Source: Bradyrhizobium daqingense (GTDB lineage Bacteria; Pseudomonadota; Alphaproteobacteria; Rhizobiales; Xanthobacteraceae). From it: a DNA stretch of 64,000 nt. This document shows positions 1 to 9,546 of this stretch, piece after piece. The stretch lies in NCBI RefSeq assembly GCF_021044685.1, contig NZ_CP088014.1, positions 3,210,001-3,274,000 on the forward strand, written 5' to 3'. The first letter of the stretch is position 1; each line of letters opens with the position of its first letter. The position numbers and the translations under genes were made by a program. The notes below the pieces were generated by a model, which was given only the letters and a program-made list of their open reading frames with translations, was not told the DNA's origin and searched no databases.

Positions 1-683
1 CCAACTCCGCCAAATACGGCGCGCTTGCCGATTCCACCGGCAATGTCGAAGTGGTCTGGCGCCTCGATCCGTCTTCCAGCCTCGTCATCGAATGGAAGGA
101 GAGCGGCGGCCCGCCGGTGCAGCCGCCCTCGCGGCGCGGCTTCGGCACCACGATCATCGAGCGCTCGGTGCCGTTCGATCTCAAGGGCGATGCCGAAATC
201 CGCTTCGACCTCCTGGGTGTGCAGGCGAAATTCGTCATTCCCCCCAATTTCGTCCAGCTATTGCCGTCCATCGCGGGAGCCGCCATGCGCATTGAAGAGC
301 AGAAATCCGCCAAGCCCAGGATTTCCGAGACGGCCCTGATTGTCGAGGACAACCTGATCATCGCGATGGCCGCCGAGGTCATCCTGCTCGACCTCGGCGC
401 CCGCCACGTCGACACCGCCGCGACCGTCGATCAGGCGCTGCGCTCGATCGAGCGCGCCCGGCCGAGCTTTGCCCTGCTCGATCTCAACCTCGGCAGCGAG
501 AGCAGCATCAAGGTGGCGCAGAAGCTGAAGGAGATCGGCGTGCCCTTCATGTTCGCGACCGGCTATGGCGAGCGCGCGCCGCTCCCGGCGGAGCTGGCCT
601 CGGTGCCGGTGGTTCAGAAGCCCTACACGCTGGAAGTGGTCGAGAACGCGCTCGGTAAATTGCAGCAGGTTAGCGCCGGGTAA
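1..683 (+). CDS. HWE-type sensor histidine kinase with C-terminal receiver domain (5' partial)
   Basis: The reading frame is open from base 3, so the gene starts upstream of the window; TAA is at 681-683. The first visible residues, NSAKYGALA, match the N-box of the HATPase domain of HWE/HisKA_2 kinases, and the following GFGTTIIERSV segment fits the end of that domain. After a short linker comes a receiver domain (about residues 105-220 of the visible part) with the acidic pair in IVEDN, a phospho-acceptor Asp in LLDLNL, and Lys in QKPY. Role: signal-transducing hybrid kinase; the input domain is outside the window. HWE family call is secure, ligand unknown. Confidence 0.85.
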   Translation, partial: NSAKYGALADSTGNVEVVWRLDPSSSLVIEWKESGGPPVQPPSRRGFGTTIIERSVPFDLKGDAEIRFDLLGVQAKFVIPPNFVQLLPSIAGAAMRIEEQKSAKPRISETALIVEDNLIIAMAAEVILLDLGARHVDTAATVDQALRSIERARPSFALLDLNLGSESSIKVAQKLKEIGVPFMFATGYGERAPLPAELASVPVVQKPYTLEVVENALGKLQQVSAG

Positions 684-940
684 ACCTTCGCGTGCCGAGC
701 TCTGCATGGCGCTGCGGACTTCTGCGCGCCTTTGCATGGATGCCGATAAAATCAGCACGTTTTGTGCGGGCCGGCCCTGCGCGCGCGAACAATTTGAAGG
801 TTCAATTAACGAGTGTCCCCCATTGTGTCGCGGTGCAGCGTGAGTCGCATCGACGCGATACGCGGCTGCCAGGGTGGCCGGCGCCATCGCCGGAATCGTT
901 CGGCCGCCCGAAGTGACATGCATCTGGGTGGACAGTGGGA

Positions 941-2950
941 ATGCCGAAGTTTCGTTTGCGGATCAGGGGACGCCTGTACGCAGGCTTCATGGCCCTCGTG
1001 GCGGTCGGTCTGGTGATGGCGGTGGTTGCCGTCTGGAATTTGCGGACGGTGCAGGATCAGGTCGCAAGACAATCCGCGCTATCGGACAGCACGGCGCGGG
1101 TGCTGGAGATCTCGACCCATCTGCAGGCGATCCAGCGCGCCAATCTGCGCTACGTCTATGACGCCAATGAGTCCGCCATGAAGGAAGCCCAGGAGCGGGA
1201 AGCCGCGGCGACGGAGCTGTTGCAGGTCGGGGCCAAAGGCGCGCTCTCGGAGGAGCGGAAGAAGCTCTACAACGGCCTCATCGACGACATCGCCAAGATG
1301 CGACGCCTGCGCGACAATCTCGCCGACGCCGTCAATGAAGCGAGGACGGGCAAGGCGACGCTGCTGCCGAGCGGAGAGGACCTGGCCGTTAAGACGGGCA
1401 AGCTGGTCGATACGGCGCGCGCTGCCGTCGACGAAGACACCGCGGCCCTGGTCGCCGACCTCGAATCCAGGGTTCTCCTGGTCCGGATCGCAAACTGGCG
1501 TTTCCTGGCGCTGCGCGACGCGCAGGGACCGGCGAATTTCAGGGCGAGTGTGGACAGGGCGGCACAACGGCTCGCAGGCATCGAGAAGAGCCCGCAAGCC
1601 GCGGAGTTGCGCGCCACGCTCGCGCCGGTGAAGACCTCGCTCGGAATGTACAAATCCGCGTTCGAGACGACGTCGGCCGCGATGCTTCAGGCCGACGAGA
1701 TCTATCACAAGAGCCTCGCGCCGCTGATCGTCGACAGCATCGCCAGGCTCAAGGCCGCGGAAGTGACGCTGAAGACGGACTATCAGGACTCGCGCAGCCA
1801 TGCCGAAGCCGTGATCGCGGGCACGACGACCGTTCAGGAAGTCGCAGGCGGTCTCGCCATCCTGTTCGGCGGCATCGTCGCCTTCCTGATCGCCCGCAGC
1901 ATCGTCGGGCCGCTGGCCTCGATGACGCGCGCGATGGGGCAACTGGCCGGCGGCAATCTCGCGGTCGAGATTCCCGGGCGCGGCAAGGCCGACGAGATCG
2001 GCGACATGGCCAAGGCGATCCAGGTGTTCAAGGACAACATGATCGACACCGAGCGCATGCGCGCCGAACAGACCGAGCTCGAGGCGCGGCAGGCCGAGAC
2101 CCGCAAGCAAGACATGGTCAGGCTCGCCGACCAGTTCGAGCAGGCCGTCGGCGAGATCGTCAATACCGTGTCGTCGGCATCGAACGAGCTCGAGGCCTCG
2201 GCCGGCACGCTGACCACGACCGCCTCGCGCGCCCAGGACCTTTCGACCGAGGTGGCCTCCGCATCGCAGGAAGCCACCGCCAACGTGCAGGCAGTCGCCT
2301 CGGCCACCGAGGAGCTGTCCTCCTCGGTCGGCGAGATCGCCCGTCAGGTGCAGGAATCCGCCCGGATCGCAGGCGAGGCCGTCGGCCAGGCCAGCAGGAC
2401 CAATGACCGCGTCGGCGAGCTCTCCAAGGCGGCGGCGCGGATCGGCGACGTGGTCGAGCTGATCAGCACCATCGCCGGCCAGACCAATCTCCTCGCGCTC
2501 AATGCCACCATCGAGGCCGCCCGGGCGGGCGAAGCCGGCCGCGGCTTTGCCGTCGTCGCGACCGAGGTCAAGGCGCTGGCCGAGCAGACCGCGAAGGCCA
2601 CGGGCGAGATCGGCCAGCAGATCGCGAGCATCCAGGCCGCCACCGAGCAGTCGGTCGGCGCCATCAGGGAGATCAGCGGCACCATCGAGCGGCTGTCGGA
2701 GATCTCCGCGACGGTTGCGGCCGCCGTGGAGGAGCAGGGGGCAGCCACGCGGGAAATCTCCCGCAACGTGCAGCAGGCCGCCCAGGGCACCCAGCGCGTC
2801 TCGACCAATATCGGCGACGTGCAGCGCGGCGCCTCCGAGACCGGCTCGGCCTCCTCGCAGGTGCTCTCCGCGGCGCGGTCGTTGTCGGCCGACAGCAATC
2901 GTCTCAAGGTCGAGGTTGCGAGATTCCTGGAGACGGTTCACGCCGCCTGA
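941..2950 (+). CDS. methyl-accepting chemotaxis protein
   Basis: Membrane chemoreceptor of 669 aa. TM1 is about residues 12-33, a long all-helical periplasmic sensor follows (about 35-300, long enough for a helical bimodular type), TM2 is about 308-328, then HAMP (330-382) and the cytoplasmic signalling domain. The conserved hairpin tip [18 protein letters not shown] lies near residues 510-530 and contacts CheA/CheW. No C-terminal CheR/CheB pentapeptide is seen. A GTG at 935 is in frame two codons upstream, but GGTGGA at 927-932 sits better before ATG 941. It is paralogous to the receptor at 49058. The ligand cannot be read from sequence. Confidence 0.93.
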   Translation: MPKFRLRIRGRLYAGFMALVAVGLVMAVVAVWNLRTVQDQVARQSALSDSTARVLEISTHLQAIQRANLRYVYDANESAMKEAQEREAAATELLQVGAKGALSEERKKLYNGLIDDIAKMRRLRDNLADAVNEARTGKATLLPSGEDLAVKTGKLVDTARAAVDEDTAALVADLESRVLLVRIANWRFLALRDAQGPANFRASVDRAAQRLAGIEKSPQAAELRATLAPVKTSLGMYKSAFETTSAAMLQADEIYHKSLAPLIVDSIARLKAAEVTLKTDYQDSRSHAEAVIAGTTTVQEVAGGLAILFGGIVAFLIARSIVGPLASMTRAMGQLAGGNLAVEIPGRGKADEIGDMAKAIQVFKDNMIDTERMRAEQTELEARQAETRKQDMVRLADQFEQAVGEIVNTVSSASNELEASAGTLTTTASRAQDLSTEVASASQEATANVQAVASATEELSSSVGEIARQVQESARIAGEAVGQASRTNDRVGELSKAAARIGDVVELISTIAGQTNLLALNATIEAARAGEAGRGFAVVATEVKALAEQTAKATGEIGQQIASIQAATEQSVGAIREISGTIERLSEISATVAAAVEEQGAATREISRNVQQAAQGTQRVSTNIGDVQRGASETGSASSQVLSAARSLSADSNRLKVEVARFLETVHAA

Positions 2951-2963
2951 GCTTTGGAAGCAA

Positions 2964-2989
2964 GAGGCCACGCGCATCCGCGTGGCCTC
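2964..2989. terminator. hairpin between convergent genes
   Basis: Perfect 11-bp stem (GAGGCCACGCG / CGCGTGGCCTC) with a 4-base loop, placed between the chemoreceptor stop and the convergent GST gene. No T-run follows on either strand, so it may act as a processing or stabilising hairpin rather than a canonical intrinsic terminator. Confidence 0.55.
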
Positions 2990-3008
2990 GAACAACGGCG
3001 CGGCGCGA

Positions 3009-3695
3009 TCAGGCCACCTTGGTCGTCATGTGCTTGAACATGTTGGCCCGCGCCTCCTCGTCCATCTCGGCCTTGAAGGTGAACTTGTCCTTCAGCGCGA
3101 TGGCGCGCGCGGCTGCCGGCCGCGCCGAGATCTCGTCCACCAGCCGTTTCACGTTCGGGTATCGCGCAAAGGCGTCGTCACCGAGCTTGAACGGCACCAT
3201 CCGCGCCCAGCCCCACATCGCCATGTCGACGATCGAATAGCTGTCGCCGACCATGTATGGGCGGCCTTTGAGGTGACCGTCGAGAATCCTGTAGTGGCGG
3301 TCGGTCTCGTACTGGTAGCGGTTGTGGGCGTAGTCGTGATTCTGCTCCTTCGGCGCGAAGTGCTTGAAGTGCACGGCCTGTCCCGAATACGGCCCGACGC
3401 CGGTCGCAACGAACATCAGCCAGGACAGCGTCTCGCCGCGCACGCTGGGCGGGGGCAGAAACTTGCCGGTCTTCTCGGCGAGATAGAGCAGGATGGCGTT
3501 TGAGTCGAACACGATGGTGCCGTTGTCGTCGATCGCCGGCACCTTGCCGTTCGGATTGATCTCGAGGTAGTCCGGCGTGAACTGCTCGCCCTTGCGGGTG
3601 TCGATCTTCACCGGCTCGTACGGCAGTCCCGCCTCTTCGAGATAGAGCGCGACCTTGGTCGGGTTCGGCGATCCGTTGAAATAGAATTTGAGCAT
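3009..3695 (-). CDS. glutathione S-transferase family protein
   Basis: Cytosolic GST of 228 aa. The N-terminal thioredoxin-like domain contains FYFNGSPNPTKV and the cis-Pro/glutathione-binding run GKVPAIDD followed by FDSNAIL; an all-helical C-terminal domain follows. The pattern SPNPTKV...FDSNAILLYLAE resembles the Ure2p/Nu-like GSTs. The frame is open for another 28 codons upstream, but GGGGAG lies 4-5 bases before the ATG at 3695 and MLKFYF is the normal start of this fold. Likely glutathione-dependent detoxification or disulfide reduction; substrate unknown. Confidence 0.9.
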   Translation of the reverse strand: MLKFYFNGSPNPTKVALYLEEAGLPYEPVKIDTRKGEQFTPDYLEINPNGKVPAIDDNGTIVFDSNAILLYLAEKTGKFLPPPSVRGETLSWLMFVATGVGPYSGQAVHFKHFAPKEQNHDYAHNRYQYETDRHYRILDGHLKGRPYMVGDSYSIVDMAMWGWARMVPFKLGDDAFARYPNVKRLVDEISARPAAARAIALKDKFTFKAEMDEEARANMFKHMTTKVA

Positions 3696-3818
3696 CGATC
3701 TCCCCAATGTTGTTGCCGAGAGCGGGCGCGGTGTCATTGCCGCACTCCCCTCTTGCCCGAACCTGCTCCGCGAGAGCAACCGGCGAGTTTGCCGGGCGGT
3801 GTCTGCGCGTTGCGCAGA

Positions 3819-4145
3819 TCAGGAGGCGTAACAAAGGCCGATGGCCGCCGTAACGACCATCGCCGCGCCCACGGCCTCCAGCCGCAATCCGAGCCTCGCG
3901 GCGAGATGCATATCCGACGCCCGCGCCTTGCGCTCCGATCCGCGCGCGTAGCCGTGCACGATGACGTCATGGTTGAAATTGTCGTGCGCCTCGTTGCTGC
4001 TGGCGAGCCCGACGCAGACCACGAGCACGCCGAACAGGGCGAGGCCGAAGAAGCCCAGCAGCGCGATCAGGAACATCGGGAACATGCCGAGCAGGAAGAT
4101 CGGCAAGAGCGGCACCAGCAGCAATGTCTCGGACTGTCGTCGCAT
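3819..4145 (-). CDS. small membrane protein, function unknown
   Basis: 108 aa. Residues 7-50 are strongly hydrophobic and form one long or two close membrane segments (LLLVPLLPIFLLGMFPMFLI then LLGFFGLALFGVLVVCVGL); a polar middle part (SSNEAHDNFNHDVIVHGYARG) precedes a final hydrophobic stretch at about 90-106. Coding is supported by the clean hydrophobic/polar alternation and by the lack of any competing frame. I do not recognise a family. It is followed upstream by a GTAGGGTGGGC-type repeat and ccrM. Confidence 0.65.
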   Translation of the reverse strand: MRRQSETLLLVPLLPIFLLGMFPMFLIALLGFFGLALFGVLVVCVGLASSNEAHDNFNHDVIVHGYARGSERKARASDMHLAARLGLRLEAVGAAMVVTAAIGLCYAS

Positions 4146-4212
4146 GGGAGCCGGACCGGGACGGGACTGATCAGGGAAATCTAGTCCTGCCTGGCGCCTC
4201 CTTCAAGATGCC

Positions 4213-4249
4213 GCAGGGTGGGCAAGCTTTCGCTTTGCCCACCCTACGA
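4213..4249. repeat. GTAGGGTGGGCAAAG palindromic repeat, short copy
   Basis: Inverted repeat GCAGGGTGGGCAAG ... CTTTGCCCACCCTACG with almost no internal spacer. Two longer copies are at 7502-7589 and 55170-55262, where the same arms enclose about 50-60 bases. Confidence 0.8.
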
Positions 4250-4263
4250 GATCGCGAAAGCCG

Positions 4264-5410
<1,147 letters not shown>

Positions 5411-5807
5411 AGGCGACGCTGTCGGCGACGCGGGACCAAACAACCGACTGACCGTTACATTGAAGCGGCAAAGTAAAAATCGACTTAACCCGCCGCTTTC
5501 GTGGGCAACGCTCGCATCGCGTTCTGCGTGCATGTCGTCGTGCGCATACGCCGTGTTTTACAGTGTATTTCGCGGTTGCTTGCGTTGCGGAAGCAATCAA
5601 GGCTCCAAAAAGGCCGCAAATTTCTCTCGGAAAAAATTGCTCGACCCTCGGAAAAATTTGCTGGCACCGGCATGCTGTCGCACTAGGCAATTTTTGCCGG
5701 CCACGATATTGATAAAAGCAACGGAAATTTTACGTGTGTGGCGCGTTGAGCTTTTGCGTTGATGCGCACCGACGAACTTGAACCAGGACCCCGAGGGGAC
5801 GGCCGCC
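5411..5807. other. AT-rich intergenic region between ccrM and the metallopeptidase
   Basis: About 400 bases between divergent genes with clearly lower GC than the surroundings at 5590-5760. It includes two close copies of CTCGGAAAAA(A)(A)TT at about 5627 and 5655 and a small hairpin GGCAA-TTT-TTGCC near 5697. A 100-codon open frame on the plus strand has no recognisable features and I do not call it. The region probably holds both promoters. Confidence 0.5.
5473..5488 (-). promoter_or_regulatory. candidate CtrA box upstream of ccrM
   Basis: Read on the minus strand: TTAA, seven bases, TTTAC. This differs by one base from the alphaproteobacterial CtrA full site TTAA-N7-TTAAC. It lies about 82-97 bases upstream of the ccrM start codon, a sensible distance for an activator of this gene. 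The function is inferred from the Caulobacter precedent. Confidence 0.5.
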
Positions 5808-6746
5808 ATGCGTTACGATGACTTCCGCCGCAGCGACGACATCGAGGATCGTCGCGACGAAGGTGGTGGCTTTGGCGGCGGCGGAGGCGGCGGGTTCGGC
5901 CTGCCCATGGGCGGCGGCGGGCTCGGCATCGGCACCATCATCATCCTCGGCCTGGTCGGCTATGCCTTCGGCATCGATCCGCGCATCCTGATCGGCGGCG
6001 CCGAGATTCTCACCGGCGGCGGCCATGCGCCGACCTACCAGACCGATCGCCAGTCCTCTTCCGGCAAGCGCGGCGCGCCCACCGACGAGATGGGCAGCAT
6101 GATCTCGGGCATCCTCGGCGAAATCGACGACCGCTGGACCGAGATCTTCCAGGCCAACGGCCAGACCTATACCGGTCCGAAGATCGTGCTGTTCCGCAAC
6201 GCCACCAATGGCGGCCGCTGCGGCATGGCGCAGTCGGCGATGGGCCCGTTCTATTGCCCGCCGGACCGCACCATCTTCCTCGACACCAGCTTCTTCCGCG
6301 AGGTCGAGACCCGCTTCCGCGGCTGCTCCGGCAAGTCGGCGTGCAATTTCACCACGGCCTACATCATCGCGCACGAGGTCGGACACCACATCCAGAATCT
6401 GCTCGGCATCATTCCGCGCGTGACACGCCTGCAGCAGCAGGCCGGCAGCAAGGCCGAGGCCAATGCGCTTCAGGTGAAGGTGGAGCTGCAGGCCGACTGC
6501 CTGTCCGGCGTCTGGGTCAATCGCGAGGCCAAGAAGCGGCCGAACTTCCTCGAGCCCGGCGACATCGACGCCGCCCTGTCCACGGCGAGCGCGATCGGCG
6601 ACGATACGCTGCAGCGCCAGGCCACGGGACGCGTCGTGCCGGATTCCTTCACCCACGGCTCGGCGGCGCAGCGCAAGCAGTGGTTCATGACCGGCTATCA
6701 GCAGGGCACGGTCCAGGCCTGCAACACGTTCGGTGGTGGGCAATAG
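5808..6746 (+). CDS. neutral zinc metallopeptidase (YpfJ family)
   Basis: 312 aa membrane-anchored protein. The N-terminus is acidic/arginine-rich (DDFRRSDDIEDRR), then a glycine-rich stretch and one membrane segment (about residues 40-58, GIGTIIILGLVGYAFGI). The zinc-binding motif HEVGH is at residues 189-193 in the block ending at AYIIAHEVGHHIQ; an ELQADCLSG block downstream supplies the further conserved acidic residues. The frame is open upstream to a TTG at 5778, but the ATG at 5808 follows GAGGGG and matches the family start. The family is conserved in proteobacteria; the substrate is unknown. Confidence 0.92.
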   Translation: MRYDDFRRSDDIEDRRDEGGGFGGGGGGGFGLPMGGGGLGIGTIIILGLVGYAFGIDPRILIGGAEILTGGGHAPTYQTDRQSSSGKRGAPTDEMGSMISGILGEIDDRWTEIFQANGQTYTGPKIVLFRNATNGGRCGMAQSAMGPFYCPPDRTIFLDTSFFREVETRFRGCSGKSACNFTTAYIIAHEVGHHIQNLLGIIPRVTRLQQQAGSKAEANALQVKVELQADCLSGVWVNREAKKRPNFLEPGDIDAALSTASAIGDDTLQRQATGRVVPDSFTHGSAAQRKQWFMTGYQQGTVQACNTFGGGQ

Positions 6747-6753
6747 CGGAGGC

Positions 6754-6884
6754 CTCGTGCCCCGGACGCGGCGCAGCATGGATCGCTGCGCTGCTGAGCC
6801 GGGGCCCCACAGCCTCGGTTCAAGCAGATGGGTCCCGGCTCTGCGAAGCAGCGCTTACGCGCTGCATCGCGTCCGGGACACAAG
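6754..6884. repeat. long palindromic dispersed repeat (CTCGTGCCCCGGACGC family), copy 1
   Basis: About 131 bases bounded by inverted ends CTCGTGCCCCGGACGC and GCGTCCGGGACACAAG, with an inner inverted pair GAGCCGGGGCCC / GGGTCCCGGCTC. The same structure occurs at 35076-35223. It fills nearly the whole gap before moaB. Confidence 0.85.
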
Positions 6885-6897
6885 AGGATAGAGCACA

Positions 6898-7461
6898 ATG
6901 GCCTCCATCGACGAGACAAAGCAGTTCATCCCGCTCAACATCGCGGTGCTCACCGTGTCGGACACCCGCGCGCTCGCCGACGACAAGTCGGGGCAGACGC
7001 TGGCCGACCGCCTGACCGAGGCGGGCCATCATCTGGCCGCGCGCGAGATCGTCACCGACGACGTCGAGGCGATCCGCGCCGTGATCCGCCGCTGGATCGC
7101 GGATGCCGGCGTCGATGTCGTCATCACCACCGGCGGCACCGGCTTTACGGGACGCGACGTCACGCCGGAGGCGATCGAGCCGTTGTTCGAGAAGCGCATG
7201 GACGGCTTCTCGATCGCGTTCCACATGCTGAGCCACGCCAAGATCGGCACGTCGACGATCCAGAGCCGCGCAACCGCGGGCGTCACGGGCGCGACCTACA
7301 TCTTCTGCCTGCCCGGCTCGCCCGGCGCCTGCCGCGACGGCTGGGACGGCATCCTCAAGGCCCAGCTCGACTATCGTACGCGCCCCTGCAATTTCGTCGA
7401 GATCATGCCGCGCCTGGACGAGCATCTGCGAAGGCCGAAGGCGCAGGGCGCGACGGTATAG
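6898..7461 (+). CDS. moaB: molybdenum cofactor biosynthesis protein B
   Basis: 187 aa of the MoaB/MogA (MPT-binding) fold. The signature TTGGTGFTGRD (about residues 79-89) followed by VTPEAIEPLF and, later, LPGSPGACRD is diagnostic. The family acts late in molybdopterin synthesis, by adenylylating molybdopterin or assisting that step, so it supplies molybdoenzymes such as nitrate reductase and formate dehydrogenase. The gene stands alone between two repeat elements; the ATG at 6898 follows an AGAGGA-rich stretch within the end of the upstream repeat spacer. Confidence 0.94.
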   Translation: MASIDETKQFIPLNIAVLTVSDTRALADDKSGQTLADRLTEAGHHLAAREIVTDDVEAIRAVIRRWIADAGVDVVITTGGTGFTGRDVTPEAIEPLFEKRMDGFSIAFHMLSHAKIGTSTIQSRATAGVTGATYIFCLPGSPGACRDGWDGILKAQLDYRTRPCNFVEIMPRLDEHLRRPKAQGATV

Positions 7462-7501
7462 TCGCGGATAGCTCTCGGGCGTCTTGTCACACGATCAGTA
7501 T

Positions 7502-7589
7502 CGTAGGGGCAAAGCGAAGCTGCCCACGACGTCTGCCGCAAGGCTTGATCGGTGGGCACGGCGCTAATGCGCCTTTGCCCACCCTACGA
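7502..7589. repeat. GTAGGGTGGGCAAAG palindromic repeat, long copy
   Basis: Arms CGTAGGGGCAAAGCGAAG...GCCCAC and GTGGGCA...TTTGCCCACCCTACGA enclose about 50 bases. Located between the convergent moaB and MarR-GNAT genes. Left arm has lost the TGGG of the other copies. Confidence 0.8.
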
Positions 7590-7668
7590 TTTCTGGTCGG
7601 TCAGGTGACATGGCTTCTCCACAAGGGGCGAGGGCACGGTCATGCGCATCTTGCTCGCTGCGAGAGCG

Positions 7669-8598
7669 CTACAGATCCATTTCCCAGGTCTCCCCAACCA
7701 GATCCTGCCCGAAGTTGCGATGCGGCTCGGCGGCGACGAGCTTGAAGCCCGCACTTTTGTAGATGCCGCGGGCAGCGACGAGGATGCTCTGCGTCCACAG
7801 CGTCATCCTGCTGTAGCCTCTCTCGCGGGCGCCCTGGATGCATTGCTCGACCAGCGCGCGGCCGACGCCGAGTCCCCGCGCTTTCTTCTCCACCTGCAAC
7901 AGGCGCAGCTTGGCGACCTCGTCACTGGCCTTGACCAGAAAGACCGAGCCGACGGGCTCGCCGTCCACTTCCGCGATCCAGCAGTGCTCGCGCGCGGCGT
8001 CGTAGTTCCTGATGAACTGCGCGCAGATCTCGGCGACCAGCGCCTCGTAGCTGATGTCCCAGCCGTAGTCGGCGGCATAGGCGGCGCCCTGTCGCGAGAT
8101 GACCCATCCCATGTCGCCCACGCGGTGGCTGCGCAGCATGAAAGCCGCAGGCTGGGATCGACATTGCTCCAGCACGGCCTCAATGGTCGCCATCGCCTGC
8201 GTCAGCCGCGTTGCATCGTCGGCCGAAAGCGGAGCCAGCATGGCCGCGACCTCGTTGTGCGAGCTCTGATTCAGCTTGGCAAATATCTGGCGACCCTTGG
8301 CGGTGAGGCTGAGCTGGTATTGCCTGCGATCGGCGGGTAGGGGCCTCCGCGTGATAAGCCCCTTTTCGTCGAAGCTTTGCACGATGCGGCTGAGATAGCC
8401 GGGGTCGAGACCGAGCTCGTTGCCGATCTCCTTGGCTGCGATGTCATCCCGATGGGCGAGCTCGTAGAGCACGCGGGCCTCGCTGAGCGAGAACGGGCTC
8501 TGTCCAAGGTGCTGGTCGAGTACGCCGAGCTTGCGGGTATAAAAGCGGTTGAAAGCGCGAACCGCAGCGATCTGGTCGTCGATGCCGTTGATTGCCAT
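7669..8598 (-). CDS. MarR-type winged helix fused to GNAT acetyltransferase
   Basis: 309 aa with two domains. Residues about 15-145 form a MarR DNA-binding domain (LSEARVLYELAH, then LDPGYLSRIVQSFDEKGLITR as recognition helix and wing). Residues about 155-308 form a GNAT domain with the acetyl-CoA loop ARGLGVGRALVEQ and a final IYKSAGFKLV beta-strand region. Such fusions are known and are usually annotated as bifunctional regulators; the acetylation substrate is not known. Start ATG at 8598 gives the normal short N-terminus. A strong palindrome 18 bases upstream (8616-8647) suggests autoregulation. Confidence 0.92.
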   Translation of the reverse strand: MAINGIDDQIAAVRAFNRFYTRKLGVLDQHLGQSPFSLSEARVLYELAHRDDIAAKEIGNELGLDPGYLSRIVQSFDEKGLITRRPLPADRRQYQLSLTAKGRQIFAKLNQSSHNEVAAMLAPLSADDATRLTQAMATIEAVLEQCRSQPAAFMLRSHRVGDMGWVISRQGAAYAADYGWDISYEALVAEICAQFIRNYDAAREHCWIAEVDGEPVGSVFLVKASDEVAKLRLLQVEKKARGLGVGRALVEQCIQGARERGYSRMTLWTQSILVAARGIYKSAGFKLVAAEPHRNFGQDLVGETWEMDL

Positions 8599-8615
8599 GA
8601 GGTCACCTCAATGCT

Positions 8616-8647
8616 TGCCATTGTCAAATAATTATTTGACTTTGGCA
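8616..8647. promoter_or_regulatory. operator palindrome of the MarR-GNAT gene
   Basis: The core GTCAAATAATTATTTGAC (8623-8640) is a perfect 18-bp palindrome. Flanks TGCCATT and TTTGGCA extend the dyad to 32 bp with one mismatched pair. It lies 18 bases upstream of the start codon at 8598, and AT content contrasts with the GC-rich surroundings. MarR proteins bind such dyads at their own promoters, so this is the likely operator. Confidence 0.8.
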
Positions 8648-8661
8648 AGTATCTGGCGCCG

Positions 8662-9237
8662 TCACCCGGCCATGACGATCCGGCTGCGCAGCATGGTGCG
8701 GGACGAGCGCCCGACCCGGCGGAGCAGCCGTGCCTCGGCGCGGCGGGCCTGCGGCGGGTATCCGCCGAGCCGATCATAATGATCGCGCGCGATCAAAAGC
8801 CCCTGATCGCCGAGCGGGCCCACGAGCTTGCGGGCCACGGCGCGAAGGACGTCGCGGACTCCGGTGTCGGCATAAGGTGAGCGCGCATAGCGAAACACCG
8901 CCGCGCGATCCCGCCCGCTCGCGGATACGGCCTGGATGAACTGGGTGGTCTCCTCGATCCAGCCGGTCTCCAGCACAGCGCCGGCCGGCAGGAACATCAG
9001 CCACGGCGAGCGAGCCTGGCGTGCGCCGGCGGCGAAGGCGGAAGCTTGGGAGGAAGGCTCGATGCCGATGAAACGGCAACCGGCAACGTCGGCGACGCGT
9101 TCGATGACGCCGTTACCGGCGCCATCGACCAGGAGCACTTCCCGGATGATGCCGGCAGCCGCGCCGGGAACGAGCGCGGCCAGCGTTGCGACTGCCGTCT
9201 GCTCGACACCCTCGGTCGGAATGATGACGCTCAGCAT
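8662..9237 (-). CDS. family 2-like glycosyltransferase, short
   Basis: 191 aa. The N-terminal MLSVIIPTEG, EVLLVDGAG and FAAGARQARSPWLMFLPAGAVLETGWI segments follow the nucleotide-binding half of GT-A fold glycosyltransferases (GT2). The usual DXD is not obvious: LPAGAVLE stands where DDD is normally found, so catalytic activity is uncertain. The protein is shorter than typical GT2 enzymes (about 230-300 aa) and ends in a basic tail RRAEARLLRRVGRSSRTMLRSR. Acceptor and sugar are unknown. The stop is only 15 bases from the palindromic operator of the downstream gene. Confidence 0.75.
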   Translation of the reverse strand: MLSVIIPTEGVEQTAVATLAALVPGAAAGIIREVLLVDGAGNGVIERVADVAGCRFIGIEPSSQASAFAAGARQARSPWLMFLPAGAVLETGWIEETTQFIQAVSASGRDRAAVFRYARSPYADTGVRDVLRAVARKLVGPLGDQGLLIARDHYDRLGGYPPQARRAEARLLRRVGRSSRTMLRSRIVMAG

Positions 9238-9546
9238 GATTGAGACTTCAATGTCTGCAATTCGGGAGAAGCGTAGCTCTTCATGATGTTGTCATAAACA
9301 CGTGACGCTGCCGAGTGCAACTTTCCGGCGGCGTCTCGGCATGCAATGGTAAACTCCATCGCAGCCGAATATGTCGTGCGCAGGATGTAATACTGCCGAA
9401 TGTTTCGGCACGAGTTCATCCGGACCGTATTAATCCGGACGACCGTGGAGCACCCAGCCGCGTCTGCAATCGTAGAGGTAGTGGATCGGGCTGCAACGCC
9501 CTGGCGAACGGGAAGAGCATGGGATTTGTGCCGACGGAGGCTTTGC
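9238..9546. other. intergenic region with inverted repeats
   Basis: 309 bases between divergent genes. It contains a perfect 7-bp dyad TGCCGAA-TGT-TTCGGCA (9394-9410), a wider pair TGCCGAG (9309-9315) / CTCGGCA (9335-9341), and a direct repeat ATCCGGAC at about 9418 and 9435. No convincing gene is seen. The frame of the downstream gene is open back to 9400, but its ribosome site places the start at 9547. Confidence 0.5.

Noticed and set aside
1079-2995. 638-codon open frame antisense to the first chemoreceptor
   Set aside because: Shadow of a GC-rich real gene; composition is Gly/Arg/Leu-rich with no domain, and the sense frame has a full chemoreceptor.
5460-5762. 100-codon plus-strand frame in the ccrM-metallopeptidase gap
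   Set aside because: No ribosome site, starts in the candidate CtrA box, AT-rich composition unlike coding regions here.
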